A DNA stretch of 64,000 nt from Apostichopus japonicus (Eukaryota > Echinodermata > Holothuroidea > Aspidochirotida > Stichopodidae), in assembly GCF_037975245.1 (NCBI RefSeq), contig NC_092573.1, positions 24,519,265 to 24,583,264 on the forward strand, given 5' to 3'. A program made the translations under genes and the position numbers. Within the stretch, counting starts at the first letter, position 1. The number at the start of each line of letters is the position of its first letter. The notes under the pieces are model-generated. The model ran no database searches and was not told the DNA's origin. It saw nothing but the letters and a program-made list of their open reading frames with translations. Positions 39,301 to 46,372 of the stretch are shown here, in pieces.

Positions 39301-41721
39301 GACCAAAATGCTTTAGAAAACGGTACAGAGTTATGAGAACTCCATTCAGAGAATGCTACTTGACAAGTGTTGGGGAAACTAGATATGACCCAGAACCGTA
39401 GATAGAGAGAGAGAGTTGCGAAACTGACTCTCAATGAGCCGCCATTTGAGATTTCGTGTATTTTTTATACACATGGTAGCCCTCCTATTCTCTAATGAAA
39501 GAAACCGTCATGACGGCGGGTGATATGGTATTCGAATGAGGGTAAATTGGTCACTGGCTTGGAGACCGTCCGTGGGGAGGGGGGGGGCTTGTTCCCCCAA
39601 CCGTTGACCTCTATCTACTGCTCTGACAGGACCGCCGATATGACAGCCTCGCCCTCTGTTGATGTTGGACGCGGCTGTAGGATCCCATTGGATAATGTTG
39701 ACAGCAAAATGATTGTTGAAGCTTGAAAATGATCACTATTGACTTTTTAAAACAGTTGGTGTGTTTGGGAGGTGAGGGAGGGGGGGGGGGGGAGCAGCTC
39801 TTTGAGTTGAATTTAACAATTTTAGTCGAATTTGAAATAAATGGGCGAACTGTTAATTAGGCCGAGCTTTGATTGCTCAATGTGTTTAATAGCATTGACA
39901 AACTGTATCTGGAAAGAATATGAAATATTGAGGATCGGATGGCGTTTATTAATTACTATAGCTCATTAACCTTTCTTAATTTGCTGCGAATAGTCTAGGA
40001 AAGATGTCTTAATTGGGTCACTTGGCAATCTTTATTTTGAGTAATATTCGGCAAAATTGAAGCTGACCAAAGTCAAAAGCTGATATACTTACGTGAAGCG
40101 AAAGCCTTGTGGGGGAGTAGTAGTGGTATCGACTGGTAGGGTCCAAAGCACTCTAATACCCGACTGAGAAGAAGGAGGAGTAAACCTTAGTACGGTTGGC
40201 CCTCCAAAGCAATCAATCTCTGTCGTTTGACCAGCCATGAAGGTTGTCCAGGTGCCAAAAAATTCGTTTGTCCCGATAATCGAAGCAGCCAAGAAGACTT
40301 CACTAAATGATGTTACAGTTGACTGATCTTTGACGGTTACAGTGACTGGAAAGAATCATGAATAATAAAACTAATAATGATTTTTTGAGGATAGTAATTC
40401 GAAAAGTGTGTACGCATAAATGAAACACTTTAGGCCTACTGGTGACTAAAAGCATGACGTCACAGGACGAGGAAATTGATATGTGACGACTACATCAGTG
40501 ACTGGAAAGAATCATGAATAATTATATGTTAGGCGCTTAATTTCAATAATAATACATACGAAACCTGCGTTCGCATACTTGAAACACTTTAGACCTAATT
40601 TTACGACGTCACATGGGTTAGGTAATTGAATATGAAAGAATCATCAAATCATAAAATATTTATCACTGACCTATGTGAAACACAGTACTAAGAGTGCGTG
40701 TACGCATACTCACACCGGCTTAATCACTAATTAATGAGGTCACATGCTAGGAGATTGATTTGTGACCGGAAAGAAGCATGAATGGTAATGTGTTCAGCAT
40801 TGACTACGAAATGGTGCGAAAAGTACATACGCATGCATGAAACACTTACTGATAACAGCACCATGCAATAACAATAACTGTATAGAAAGACGATATAGAG
40901 GTGTGCGAACTGACACTGATCACATACCAAGCACGATACAGCGTTATATGAACGGAAAGGTTATACATTGGTTTATGGGAGGGAAGGCAGAGGAAAGCAT
41001 ACAGTACAGTGGCATTATTAATTGGTTGGAGAAAATAGACTGGTTGAACCGAAAATAACTACACCCAAAGTAAACCTATCCATATCCTTTGTCGTGAGTT
41101 AAAGTTCCATCTAATTGCAGTTCAATACGTTTACATCGTTTTAATTTGAGGAAATAATTAAGCTAGATGAAGTAACAAGTCGGGCATCACTTACAGTCGC
41201 TGAGATTATGACCAGCTTGTAAATTATAATGGACATCTACAAGGAAGTCCGTGAGATTTTTCCGATCCGACAAATTTTGTGATAGGTGAACGTTTAAGCA
41301 CAACTGAGTACAAGTCTGATCAACATCTCGCTCAACTTGACTTTTCTGTAACTCCAACCAGGCTCCACCCTTTACCCCACCCATTCGGTCAGAACCATTA
41401 CCCCTCGCCACACGAGATGAGCAATTAAGATCATAATGAGGATCAGTTCCCTATAATTGTACGCTAATTAATATTATGAGATAACGCAAACAAAAATAAA
41501 AATAAAAACTTGCACTTACCTTCTATTGTGTTTCCTTGTTCATAATTTGTAGTGTTCGTTATAACTAAATACGGAGTAGTAGTAAAGGGTTGTGGGGTAG
41601 GAAAGTTGGCCGGTCTAAGAGCCTGGCAGAAAAAATCCTGTCCATTTGAGTATGTAGGAAAGAAACACACGATGGCACAAATGCTTAATAGAAATCTCGG
41701 CACAAATATTAACAGCTCCAT
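14261..41721 (-). CDS. Large Reeler/HYR/Sushi-like/GCC2 type I membrane protein, 19 predicted exons
   Basis: I built this gene from exons with compatible splice phases: 41520-41721, 40093-40345, 36685-36749, 34740-34985, 32368-32613, 31249-31494, 28697-28942, 26118-26363, 25757-25999, 21777-22001, 21127-21351, 20474-20698, 19824-20048, 19172-19396, 18524-18748, 18038-18232, 15848-16348, 15000-15149 and 14261-14676. The joined length is 4605 nt with no internal stop, about 1534 residues. Order: signal peptide (about 1-27), Reeler (about 30-172), twelve HYR modules (about 174-1114), Sushi-like (about 1115-1179), a Cys-poor region with a polybasic run (about 1180-1346), a GCC2/GCC3-like module (about 1347-1396), a transmembrane helix (about 1416-1440) and a tail rich in Tyr, Asp and Ser. 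Known for the families: HYR is an immunoglobulin-like extracellular adhesion fold, and Reeler is an N-terminal secreted domain. A cell-surface adhesion or recognition role is inference. No named ortholog is claimed, and alternative inclusion of the HYR exons is plausible. Confidence 0.82.
15000..15149 (-). CDS. GCC2/GCC3 (ephrin-receptor-like) Cys-rich module
   Basis: A 150-nt phase 1-1 exon. It reads VTCPAGTFFDSVGICELCPS, then GTFQSLSGQASCIECPESS, then TTRPGATRRSD. This is the CPxGTF...C..CPxGTFQ...G...C..CP pattern of GCC2/GCC3 modules. Its last Cys is completed across the splice by the final exon. Confidence 0.82.
15848..16348 (-). CDS. 167-residue juxtamembrane-side region with polybasic site
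   Basis: A 501-nt phase 1-1 exon, much longer than the others. Family not recognised; an SEA-like or similar autoproteolytic fold is possible but unproved. It has few Cys, beta-rich stretches (EVIVLLTLDM, LMVPVQLDV, YTVEFSA) and a run of five Arg (RTLETRRRRRQT) near exon residues 78-82, which fits a furin-type site. It ends with CPTGHTYIGEGNC, which leads into the GCC2/GCC3-like module. Confidence 0.78.
16349..18037. other. Intron of the HYR gene
   Basis: Between the polybasic-region exon and the Sushi-like exon. No additional exon with both splice sites and phase 1-1 is evident. Short GTT tract near 16811. Confidence 0.55.
18038..18232 (-). CDS. Sushi/CCP-like module
   Basis: A phase 1-1 exon with six Cys: DC-DIP, ITC, VNC, FRC-DPG, LAC, then W and GLC. 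This is the Sushi pattern (Cys, Val-x-Cys-x-Phe-x-Cys-x-Pro-Gly, Cys, Trp, Cys), although with two extra Cys. The acceptor may be at 18232 or at 18220; both keep the frame. Sushi modules commonly sit beside HYR modules in complement-like and adhesion proteins. Confidence 0.72.
18316..18392. repeat. TA dinucleotide repeat
   Basis: A nearly pure (TA)n of about 75 bp between the Sushi-like exon and C6. Confidence 0.92.
18524..18748 (-). CDS. HYR module C6, most divergent C copy
   Basis: Sixth and last C copy. It has MNSVSQ in place of MDSVSQ and NRDDGDILPSDSNNTINC in place of NRVDGEILPSDSTYPISC. Still open, 225 nt, phase 1-1. A long TA microsatellite lies in its downstream intron. Its divergence marks the array edge. 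Confidence 0.84.
19172..19396 (-). CDS. HYR module C5
   Basis: Fifth C copy, SNAMDSC variant as in C1, 225 nt, phase 1-1. The downstream intron differs slightly from the central units, as expected towards the edge of an array under gene conversion. Confidence 0.84.
19824..20048 (-). CDS. HYR module C4
   Basis: Fourth C copy, SNATDSC variant, 225 nt, phase 1-1. The coding sequence matches C2 and C3 at the protein level. Confidence 0.84.
20474..20698 (-). CDS. HYR module C3
   Basis: Third C copy, SNATDSC variant, 225 nt, phase 1-1, with intact splice sites. The following intron lacks three bases found in C2 and C4 (AAAGGAG against AAAGAAGGAG on the plus strand), a marker shared with C1. Confidence 0.84.
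21127..21351 (-). CDS. HYR module C2
   Basis: Same 225-nt phase 1-1 exon as C1 with SNATDSC in place of SNAMDSC. The surrounding introns match the neighbouring units almost base for base, which indicates recent duplication or gene conversion. Confidence 0.84.
21777..22001 (-). CDS. HYR module C1
   Basis: A 225-nt phase 1-1 exon coding 75 residues. It starts AMNSPPQLTC, followed by CTDAEDPIDQLTVNC, LPSDSTYPISC and SNAMDSC, and ends ILTVPG. Acceptor CAACAG, donor GTGAGT. It is the first of six near-identical copies in 650-bp units. Confidence 0.84.
22225..22335 (-). pseudogene. Relic C-type HYR exon
   Basis: On the plus strand this stretch reads GGGGTCTTCC, then CAGTGCAAGATGGC, CTGGAA, CTGACTCTCAGAATC. 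It follows the live C exons in order (GGGGTCTTCC, CAGTGCAAGATGGC, TTGGAA, CTGACTCACAGAATC) but has gaps and no open frame. It is the best preserved dead copy and links the live exons to the more decayed copies inside each C-unit intron. Confidence 0.6.
22470..23075. repeat. Degenerate 260-300 bp tandem repeat
   Basis: Three related stretches, marked by AGTTCGCGACA at 22499 and 22798 and by GAGTTCG at about 23057, with GACCTTTGACCCCAA and ACGGTCTAGGAG motifs. No coding frame. It is inside the intron upstream of C1. Confidence 0.55.
23131..23208 (-). pseudogene. Older relic C-type HYR exon
   Basis: Weaker but collinear match to the C exon: CAGTGTAATATAGCAGCTGAAACGT and later GACACATCAGTTGTGGAGGATTG on the plus strand (shown here in two separate pieces of the stretch). 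It is frame-broken. It extends the C array about 1.1 kb beyond C1. Confidence 0.4.
23209..25756. other. Intron between B5 and C1, distal part
   Basis: Contains several poly-G/poly-C tracts (23708, 24055, 24584, 24810, 24966), the tRNA-like fragment at 24215-24312, and from about 25040 the X-type block spacer. No exon seen. Confidence 0.55.
24215..24312 (-). mobile_element. Fragment of a tRNA-like SINE head
   Basis: On the minus strand, GGTGCTGTGGCCGAGTGG followed by GGCGGTGGC and CGCTTAAGCGCCG resembles the 5' half of a Ser/Leu-type tRNA with its A box, ending in an AAT-type simple repeat (24199-24217). No B box is seen. It lies in a large intron of the HYR gene. Confidence 0.4.
25757..25999 (-). 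CDS. HYR module B5, the only intact B-type exon
   Basis: A 243-nt phase 1-1 exon coding 81 residues. It starts APVVPNTPPELFCPNTQSQG, has CTDKESLPNQLTINC and FCDCTDESNGMDSC, and ends SLITSRMG. It is a divergent HYR-like module with a Cys-rich second half. The acceptor ATTCAG and donor GTAAGA are present. Every other B copy in the gene carries a lesion. Confidence 0.82.
26118..26363 (-). CDS. HYR module A5
   Basis: A 246-nt phase 1-1 exon encoding DEAPVVTCPTTSSIVTNTEG, then IAFWNPPVCVDEEDGPIAIR, and ending CAFTVTVDG. It is the last A-type module and the only one followed by an intact B module. Confidence 0.86.
26400..28326. repeat. Block spacer of the A/B HYR array, copy 1
   Basis: Non-coding spacer between the A5 and B4 exons. 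It repeats almost exactly 2577 bp further on (about 28980-30903). Landmarks: the Y motif GTACGTGATGTTACCATGGC (26660), the truncated B fragment, and the X motif GAGCTGCAGTTTGCGCATGC (27697). Short poly-G and TATA tracts occur inside. No other coding signal is seen. Confidence 0.8.
26962..27077 (-). pseudogene. Truncated B-type HYR half exon, copy 1
   Basis: Contains the acceptor and the first roughly 115 nt of a B-type HYR exon, then runs into unrelated sequence with an in-frame stop and no donor at the expected place. It lies between the A5 module and the next block upstream in the gene. Confidence 0.65.
28327..28578 (-). pseudogene. Broken B-type HYR exon (B4)
   Basis: Homologous to the intact B5 exon, but a G-to-T-type change turns a Gly codon (GGA) into TGA early in the exon (plus-strand ATCATTGAC against ATCCTTGAC). 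It also has separate insertions near 28361 and 28436 that disturb the local frame. Splice sites remain. A nonsense codon in an otherwise skippable phase 1-1 exon favours its loss from the mRNA. Confidence 0.75.
28697..28942 (-). CDS. HYR module A4
   Basis: A 246-nt phase 1-1 exon. It starts DEAPVVTCPTSVSIVTNTEG, with IAIWNPPVCLDKEDGSITNR in the middle and GSELPPGDN in place of GSVLPPGDN. Splice sites are intact and the frame is open throughout. It pairs with the dead B4 exon in its block. Confidence 0.85.
28980..30903. repeat. Block spacer of the A/B HYR array, copy 2
   Basis: Near-identical copy of the 26400-28326 spacer. Differences are single bases and a few short indels, such as four bases lost in the X region (CATGCGTCTTAGC against CATGCGTTTACTTAGC). 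Confidence 0.8.
29539..29654 (-). pseudogene. Truncated B-type HYR half exon, copy 2
   Basis: Acceptor plus the first half of a B exon (reads PVVPNIPPELFCPN), then unrelated sequence that gives stops. It is essentially identical to the copy 2577 bp away at 26962-27077, so both derive from one block duplication. Confidence 0.65.
30904..31142 (-). pseudogene. Broken B-type HYR exon (B3)
   Basis: Same exon as 25757-25999, but 239 nt long instead of 243. Four bases are missing (GGTT----GATT against GGTTAGCTGATT on the plus strand), so the second half is read out of frame and reaches a stop. Acceptor and donor are still present. Including it would truncate the protein. Confidence 0.75.
31249..31494 (-). 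CDS. HYR module A3
   Basis: A 246-nt phase 1-1 exon. It reads DEVPDVTCPTTSSIITDTEG, then IAFFNPPECFDKEDGPIIGR, and ends TLTAVG. It is the most divergent A copy (FFNPPE in place of WNPPV, LQPGD in place of LPPGD), yet it is open and has good splice sites, so purifying constraint on the fold is likely. Confidence 0.84.
31500..32130. repeat. Partial block spacer (Y part only)
   Basis: Contains the Y motif near 31810 but then passes straight into a truncated B fragment next to A2. The Z and X parts found in other blocks are absent here. Confidence 0.7.
32133..32252 (-). pseudogene. Truncated, frameshifted B-type HYR half exon
   Basis: Only the first half of a B-type HYR exon remains after the ATTCAG acceptor. 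Homology stops at the motif reading GGCAGATTCGG on the plus strand. An inserted base (GAAAGAATCC against GAAAAATCC in other copies) shifts the frame to a stop. It directly precedes A2 where a full B exon would be expected. Confidence 0.65.
32368..32613 (-). CDS. HYR module A2
   Basis: A 246-nt phase 1-1 exon. Peptide starts DEAPVVTCPTTSSIITNTEG, with IAVWNNPVCVDEEDGPIEN in the centre and TCVFTVTVDG at the end. It has intact acceptor and donor sites and no lesions. It lies in the shortened block of the array, directly next to a truncated B fragment instead of a full B exon. Confidence 0.85.
32660..34370. repeat. Diverged block spacer
   Basis: Holds Y (near 32930), the degenerate B fragment, Z (33140-33600) and X (near 33748). 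It is more diverged and partly shortened compared with the spacers at 26400 and 28980. Confidence 0.7.
33061..33136 (-). pseudogene. Degenerate B-type HYR fragment
   Basis: A short remnant with the B-type motifs for SQGFF, the FCPNTQ region and PELFCPN, plus added A residues on the plus strand that break the frame. It occupies the position of the truncated B fragments at 26962-27077 and 29539-29654, within another array block. Confidence 0.55.
34376..34619 (-). pseudogene. Broken B-type HYR exon (B1)
   Basis: Homologous to the intact B exon at 25757-25999, but it cannot be spliced and translated normally. One extra base lies near its 5' end (around 34601), another around 34502, and the donor GT has become AT (around 34374). 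The frame from the acceptor reaches a stop early. Skipping it keeps the main frame, because its neighbours are both phase 1. End positions are approximate. Confidence 0.75.
34740..34985 (-). CDS. HYR module A1
   Basis: A 246-nt phase 1-1 exon coding 82 residues, starting EEIPVVTCP and ending TCVFTVTVDG. HYR hallmarks seen: the opening P-x-V-x-C-P, a WNPP strand, the acidic DKEDGP turn, a GSVLPPGDN loop and the closing TDSSENIG-C-x-F-x-V-x-V. The start (EE) differs from the DE of the other A modules. This is the first HYR module after the Reeler domain. Confidence 0.85.
34986..36684. other. Intron between Reeler exon 3 and A1
   Basis: The first part (to about 35560) is Y-type block spacer; the rest is AT-rich unique sequence without exons. 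Confidence 0.55.
36685..36749 (-). CDS. Exon 3: last strand of Reeler domain
   Basis: This 65-nt exon is too short to stand out alone. It is supported by a pyrimidine-rich acceptor ending TTGTAG, a GTGAGT donor and exact phase fit (2 in, 1 out). It encodes ATVVQSDQTFWSLIISETVN, which continues the preceding exon into the typical Reeler ending (TATVVQ...TFW). It also converts the gene to phase 1, the phase of every HYR exon downstream. Confidence 0.78.
36955..37530. repeat. Direct duplication of about 190 bp
   Basis: The run CAAACTAGTCGTCGATAAGA to GAATGCTATGAAAATGAGAA (about 37005-37160) recurs diverged at about 37365-37520. A related piece (ATGAACCGTAA...GACGTGAGAATAG) occurs again at about 38890-38935. 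Non-coding; in the Reeler intron. Confidence 0.6.
38276..38648. mobile_element. Short element related to the 8664-10415 element
   Basis: Ends CAGGGGCGTATCCAGG and CCTGGATACGCCCCTG are perfect inverted repeats. Only about 5 bp (CTGAA) repeats directly outside, so the target duplication is uncertain. The right part (GGCACCATTTTGCATTT, then CCCCCAGGACGGCGATC) matches the right part of the element at 8664-10415. Lies in the Reeler-domain intron of the HYR gene. Confidence 0.75.
40093..40345 (-). CDS. Exon 2: Reeler domain core
   Basis: A TTTCCAG acceptor and a GTAAGT donor flank 253 nt (phase 1 in, phase 2 out). The peptide runs VTVKDQSTVTSFSEVFLAAS, then GTWTTF, a Cys and an RVLWTLP strand. This matches the Reeler pattern: a strand entering a membrane-less beta sandwich, then a Trp-containing strand before the final one. 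A single Cys in the middle probably pairs with the Cys of exon 1, as is usual in this family. Confidence 0.83.
40346..41519. other. First intron of the HYR gene
   Basis: Shows loosely repeated AAGAATCATGAATAAT / GTGACTGGAAAG motifs (40345-40530, 40630, 40775), perhaps old partial duplications of the exon 2 acceptor region. No further exon fits. Confidence 0.5.
41520..41721 (-). CDS. Exon 1: signal peptide and start of Reeler domain
   Basis: The ATG at 41721 opens a hydrophobic leader (LLIFVPRFLLSICAIVCFF) followed by a likely cleavage near SNG/Q. The next residues carry the start of a Reeler domain: a Cys, then PYLVITNTTNYEQGNTIE. The exon ends in phase 1 at a clear GTAAGT donor. It joins in frame to the exon at 40093-40345, giving a continuous Reeler core; the open frame between them (41187-41411) does not fit the phase. 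The start is chosen for the signal peptide. Confidence is high for the coding exon and fair for the exact 5' end of the transcript. Confidence 0.85.
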
Positions 41722-42144
41722 GGTTCAACTTTATCAGTTGGTGAATGCTTCCTTTTGAGAGTGGTTAAGGTCCACCAAGAAATAATTATTCGTTTACATA
41801 AAGATCTAATGTATACGAACTAGAATGTGAGGGGCGAAGAAAATACCGTACGATATAGATTATAGCAGAGAAAGTCGAAAATATCACTTTTACTGGAAAA
41901 AACAACCCCTATCTGTTTTCATGATAAGCACCGTACACACAATGAAGTTCAACAGATATTTTCCTCATGCACTGAGTGACTATGGCCTTTCATGCACGGT
42001 TGATTGCGTACAATCAATATCATTCTGTATTGTTAAGTTTACCTTGTTTTTGAAAGAAAGGTTGTTATATATGGTGATTCATTATTCACACATATTCACC
42101 ATTACGGCAGCGATCGCCTACAAGGAAGTTGCAGAGTGCGATGT

Positions 42145-42147
42145 ATG

Positions 42148-42214
<67 letters not shown>

Positions 42215-42215
42215 G

Positions 42216-42309
<94 letters not shown>
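42145..42309. repeat. Long TA dinucleotide repeat upstream of the HYR gene
   Basis: About 165 bp of (TA)n with two ACG/AAA breaks (42213-42223), roughly 420 bp upstream of the predicted start codon. Confidence 0.92.
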
Positions 42310-42310
<1 letters not shown>

Positions 42311-43549
42311 TTATTAAGGTTCCATATTCAAATATTTGGCGTATGTGGTAATTCACTGTTTGCTACATTGCCTGTATTTCACTCCGACCGGTACCTCAGA
42401 GGAAGAAAATTGGTTAAACGGAAAGTGAGTTTGACCGGGGTGGTGAAAGATGGGGGGGGGCAGTTCGCGTCATTCTTAGGTCGTGTTTGAAAAGTTATGG
42501 TCAATAATTTGCCGGCAAATACTCCCTCCTCATACAGGTATTTGTCTAAGTAGGCCAGAAAATAAATAAAAACTGCACCATGCATACCACGATTGCGGTG
42601 CAGGGTAAATTTGGCTATGAGGTATATGGTTTTTTTTTTTATAAGAATTCACTAGTGAGGATGATCCAGAGGCCAACTGAAAAAAAAAATGGGCCTTCAT
42701 CCATCATGTGATAATAATATATTGTAAATTATTAGGGTATCCAGGGCCTATTCGGTTGTCAAATGTTCTGTCTCGCTTCCCCCCACCTCTAGCCCCACCC
42801 CCCCCCCCCAAATGAAAAGATAATAACGTAGACAATTTTTAGATAAAAAACTCTTCAACTTGAAATTTTCAAATAGAAAGTTCGAAATTAGATTTCGTAA
42901 TTGTTGGTAAAGGCAGAATTTTAAGTTAAGAGTTGAACTATTTTCTATAACAATATGGTCCAAATTTGGCACAAATTGTTGACATTTTGGTGTAGTAACG
43001 TCGACATTTTTAGGAAATGGTAGAAATCAGAAGATAAATAGTTGAAGTTTCAAGGAACAAGTCGAAATAGCATTCGACAAGAAATTTGAGACAAAAAATG
43101 TCGAAAGAACAATGCACCTTTTCAATAAAGTGAAAATTTGAGAAAATGTTGTACTTAGTGAGTACAATTATTCGCATGGATAGCCAAAATTTGGAGATAA
43201 AGAAAAAATTGCATTTCCAATATCCCATTTGGGCCGCCTTAGCATATCAAAGTAAAACTCTTCTGGGGTATACCCCCAAAATCCCACCGGTGTACTGTAC
43301 CTATCACTGTACTGTACCCCATCACCTTTAAACAAATTCAGTCGCTACTGCTCTAGCACTTTTTGGTTTCCCGAAAGGGAAAACTACCAAATCACTCTTA
43401 CCAACCTTGACAAAGTTATGGGGAGGACGGCACCATATAGAAACGTACTCAAAGCCGAAACGAAAGTGAATTAAAGGCATTGAAGACTCGTCCCAAACAG
43501 CGTGCCGCCATCTTTAAAAAAGTTTAACTTTCCTTTGCTTGCAAGTGAA

Positions 43550-43845
43550 GTTTTTGTCTTGTCGCTACAAAATGCAGACAGTAATGAAGCGTGATACATT
43601 GTTATCTTTCGCTGGACCTGAGATGTCCATCGCTGTATCGTTTGTACACTGTGCTGTGGGTATTGTCGACCGCAGTTGTATGTACTGACTGTATACTAGT
43701 TTCTAATTACCGACGGTAGCAAGCTGTGTGTGTATTTTCTGGGATCGATGGTGGAGTCTGACACTTCTGTTACTAGGTCGAATCTAGGTCAGATTACCGG
43801 CATTAGACATTTCTTTTTGCGCGAGTCTTCACACCCTTTAATCAG
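43550..43845 (+). repeat. Dispersed repeat, copy 1
   Basis: Shares CTACAAAATGCAGACA, TACCGACGGTAGCAAGCTGT, TGTGTATTTTCTGGGAT, AGGTCAGATTACCGGCAT and GCGAGTCTTCACACCCTTT in the same order with a reverse-oriented copy at about 57697-57982. No coding frame is shared. Probably a non-autonomous element of unknown type. Confidence 0.75.
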
Positions 43846-44329
43846 GTCACACATCCGGAGTCTATGCATGCTAAGTTCTTCAATACCGCCCTCACTCCCT
43901 TTTGGGGAAATATTTCATACTGTAGTTTTGAATACCATATTGGACCAATGGAGTGACAAGAGTTAGTTGACCCAGGGAGTTGTTATGGAAAAACAACTCC
44001 CTGGTTGACCTCCTTCTCTCTTGTTGAGGCAAAGCCATAGACATGTATTTGTGACTCAGTGGTGAGTACAGGATTCCAACGGTGGCAGTGATTCAAAATT
44101 TGCCCCAACAGATTTAGTAGAGAAAGAATATTTATGGGAGGGCAAGATGTACGACCAGGATTTAGTAAAGGAAGGGTGTGGCGATGTGTTCTTTGGGTAG
44201 TTATGGGCAACAAACTGCTCCATTGAAGAGGTGCACCATCATCTAATCCACCAGCCCACTGGCCCCGCATCCAACTAATATGTTAACCAGAATGCAAAAA
44301 AGCAATGTGGTTTTGATAAACAATAACTT

Positions 44330-44770
44330 CAATGACACATGCTGTCCTGAAATTACAAGTGACCTCAACAACAGGCTTCTTGTACTAAATGTGATACATC
44401 AACATACTAAATATGACATCTGTCCTTGTTGAAATATTGTTCAAAACATGGTTTTCACAATTTGACCTCTGGTGAACTCAAACGTCCATTGACCACCGCC
44501 CACGACATTAGGCTTCTTGTACACAATGTACTGCACTTACATACCAAACCAATTACTCAATGTGGTTCTTCTACACACTTAATATGAGGTCTGCCCAAGC
44601 TTCCCTTCTTGAGATATCGTGTTTATAAGGTTTTCACAATTTGACCCCTGGTGACCCCAAATGACCTTTGACCTCCACAAAAAACAATACGCTTCTTATA
44701 CTTGATGTGGTACTTCTACACACCAAATATAATATTGGTCCGCACCTTCCCTTCTTCAGATATCCTGTTT
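44330..44770. repeat. Degenerate tandem repeat with GACCTTTGACC motifs
   Basis: Three units begin at GGCTTCTTGTACTAAATG (44373), GGCTTCTTGTACACAATG (44511) and GCTTCTTATACTTGATG (44691). Between them are CACAATTTGACC(T/C)CTGGTGA blocks. Related in motif to 22470-23075. Non-coding. Confidence 0.6.
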
Positions 44771-46241
44771 ACAAGCTGGGCATTGCAAACGCACACACAC
44801 ACGCCATCATCAAAAGTGACTATTATCATCAAAACCAAAAAGGGCCATGGTACAATATACGTCAATCATTACCCGTTAAAAAAAACCTGAGAAGTTAGTC
44901 TTTATCATATAAACTTCCAAAGACCTTATGAGCCAAACATGAAATTCTATTCTACTATACACCAAAATAAAATTGAAACAAGTGTGGCCGTTAAATTGCA
45001 CATTCCTAATTCACCATTAACCGTGCATTTGCGTGTACACAAAATTAAACTAAGAAAACCTTGATAAGTTTTCTAAAATCCCACATTCGACACATAGGCA
45101 AGGTAGAAAGCGTAACTGAAAGGCTGTCACAGACAAAGCGAAATAGATAGACGTTATGGTTTAGTCAGCATAATACCCCATCCGCCACCCCCCTTCCCCG
45201 TCTCCCTCCCCACACAAACACATACCAATGTTGTGTCTACTTACAGCTCTCTGTCATGAAGGGAACATCTTCGTGGCTTATTCTTCCATTTATATATACC
45301 AATTCTAATCAACCCTCTCTATTCTGGAATGACTGATTTGGCATAGAAGATGGTGGGGGTGGGGGGGGGGTACAGCCTCTGTGGTTATGTCACTGCTATG
45401 TTAGAAATGACCTTGCATATGTTGGACACAAAAATATATATGTTTTAGATAGGAATCAAATAAATTCACAAAGCATCTGAATAGATATTTATACAATCAT
45501 CTTTATCTTTACATTGGGTATTCTTTTCAAAATTCACTGTGAACATGAATGTACTACTGTAAGTGATTACAAAGAAAAGAAAAAAATAATAAAATTGATA
45601 CATTCATACAGTATATAAACATAATCATATCAGCAAGATACAGAAATTTATTTATCCCCAAACAAGAGTTAGTGATTTTAAAAGGGGGGTGGGGTGGGGG
45701 TGGGGTGGGGGTGCGGAAGAAGCGGGAGTCGGGGAGGCAGATGGAAAATTATAAATCTGTCACTTTATGTTCTAATACAGTAAACAATAACACACATGAT
45801 GATGCTGACTCTCTAGAAACATATATAGATATGTATATAAATATATATATATATATACATATACATTTTTTAAAAGTTATTTTTTTATTTTTTTTTATTG
45901 GACAATTTGCACATGTACAATGTTACCCACCTCTGAGTCACTGTACTTATGGTTATAATTTGTGAACAAAACATGTACTCTTAAACCTAAGGCCTAAACA
46001 TGCCAACACATATCCTCTTTTCATAAGAGTGAGTTCTAAGAAAATGTTGATAAAGATTCAAATTCACTTCCAATGCAACCACAGAATTTGCAAGTACCAT
46101 CACTATGCATGCTATTACACTGTCTATCATGTATTACGGACACTTCAAAAACCAAAAATACAATTTTGCCGGCATTCCAAAACTGATAAAAGTCCTCCGG
46201 GTTTTGGTACTCATTGATCAATTCTTGTCACAAAAATTGGC

Positions 46242-46372
46242 CTGCTTCAGTCAGTCAGCCAGTCAGTAAATCAGTCAGGCAGTCAATCAGTCAGTCAGTC
46301 AGCCAGTCAGTCAGTCACTCAGGCAGTCAGTCAGCCAGTCAGTCAGTAAATCAGTCAGTCAGTCAGTATATA
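46242..46372. repeat. CAGT-type tetranucleotide repeat
   Basis: Imperfect (CAGT)n with AAATCAGT and CAGG interruptions. The SVSQSVSQ open frame across it is a repeat artefact. Confidence 0.85.

Larger units (their letters stand above)
36750..40092. other. Large intron inside the Reeler domain
   Basis: Holds the duplication at 36955-37530, a TA tract (38137-38190), the element at 38276-38648 and poly-G tracts. No exon; the Reeler coding sequence is continuous across it. Confidence 0.6.

Noticed and set aside
41187-41411. Open minus-strand frame between Reeler exons 1 and 2, with a good GTAAGT donor
   Set aside because: Its only workable acceptor gives the wrong phase after exon 1, while exon 1 joins exon 2 directly to give a normal Reeler domain.
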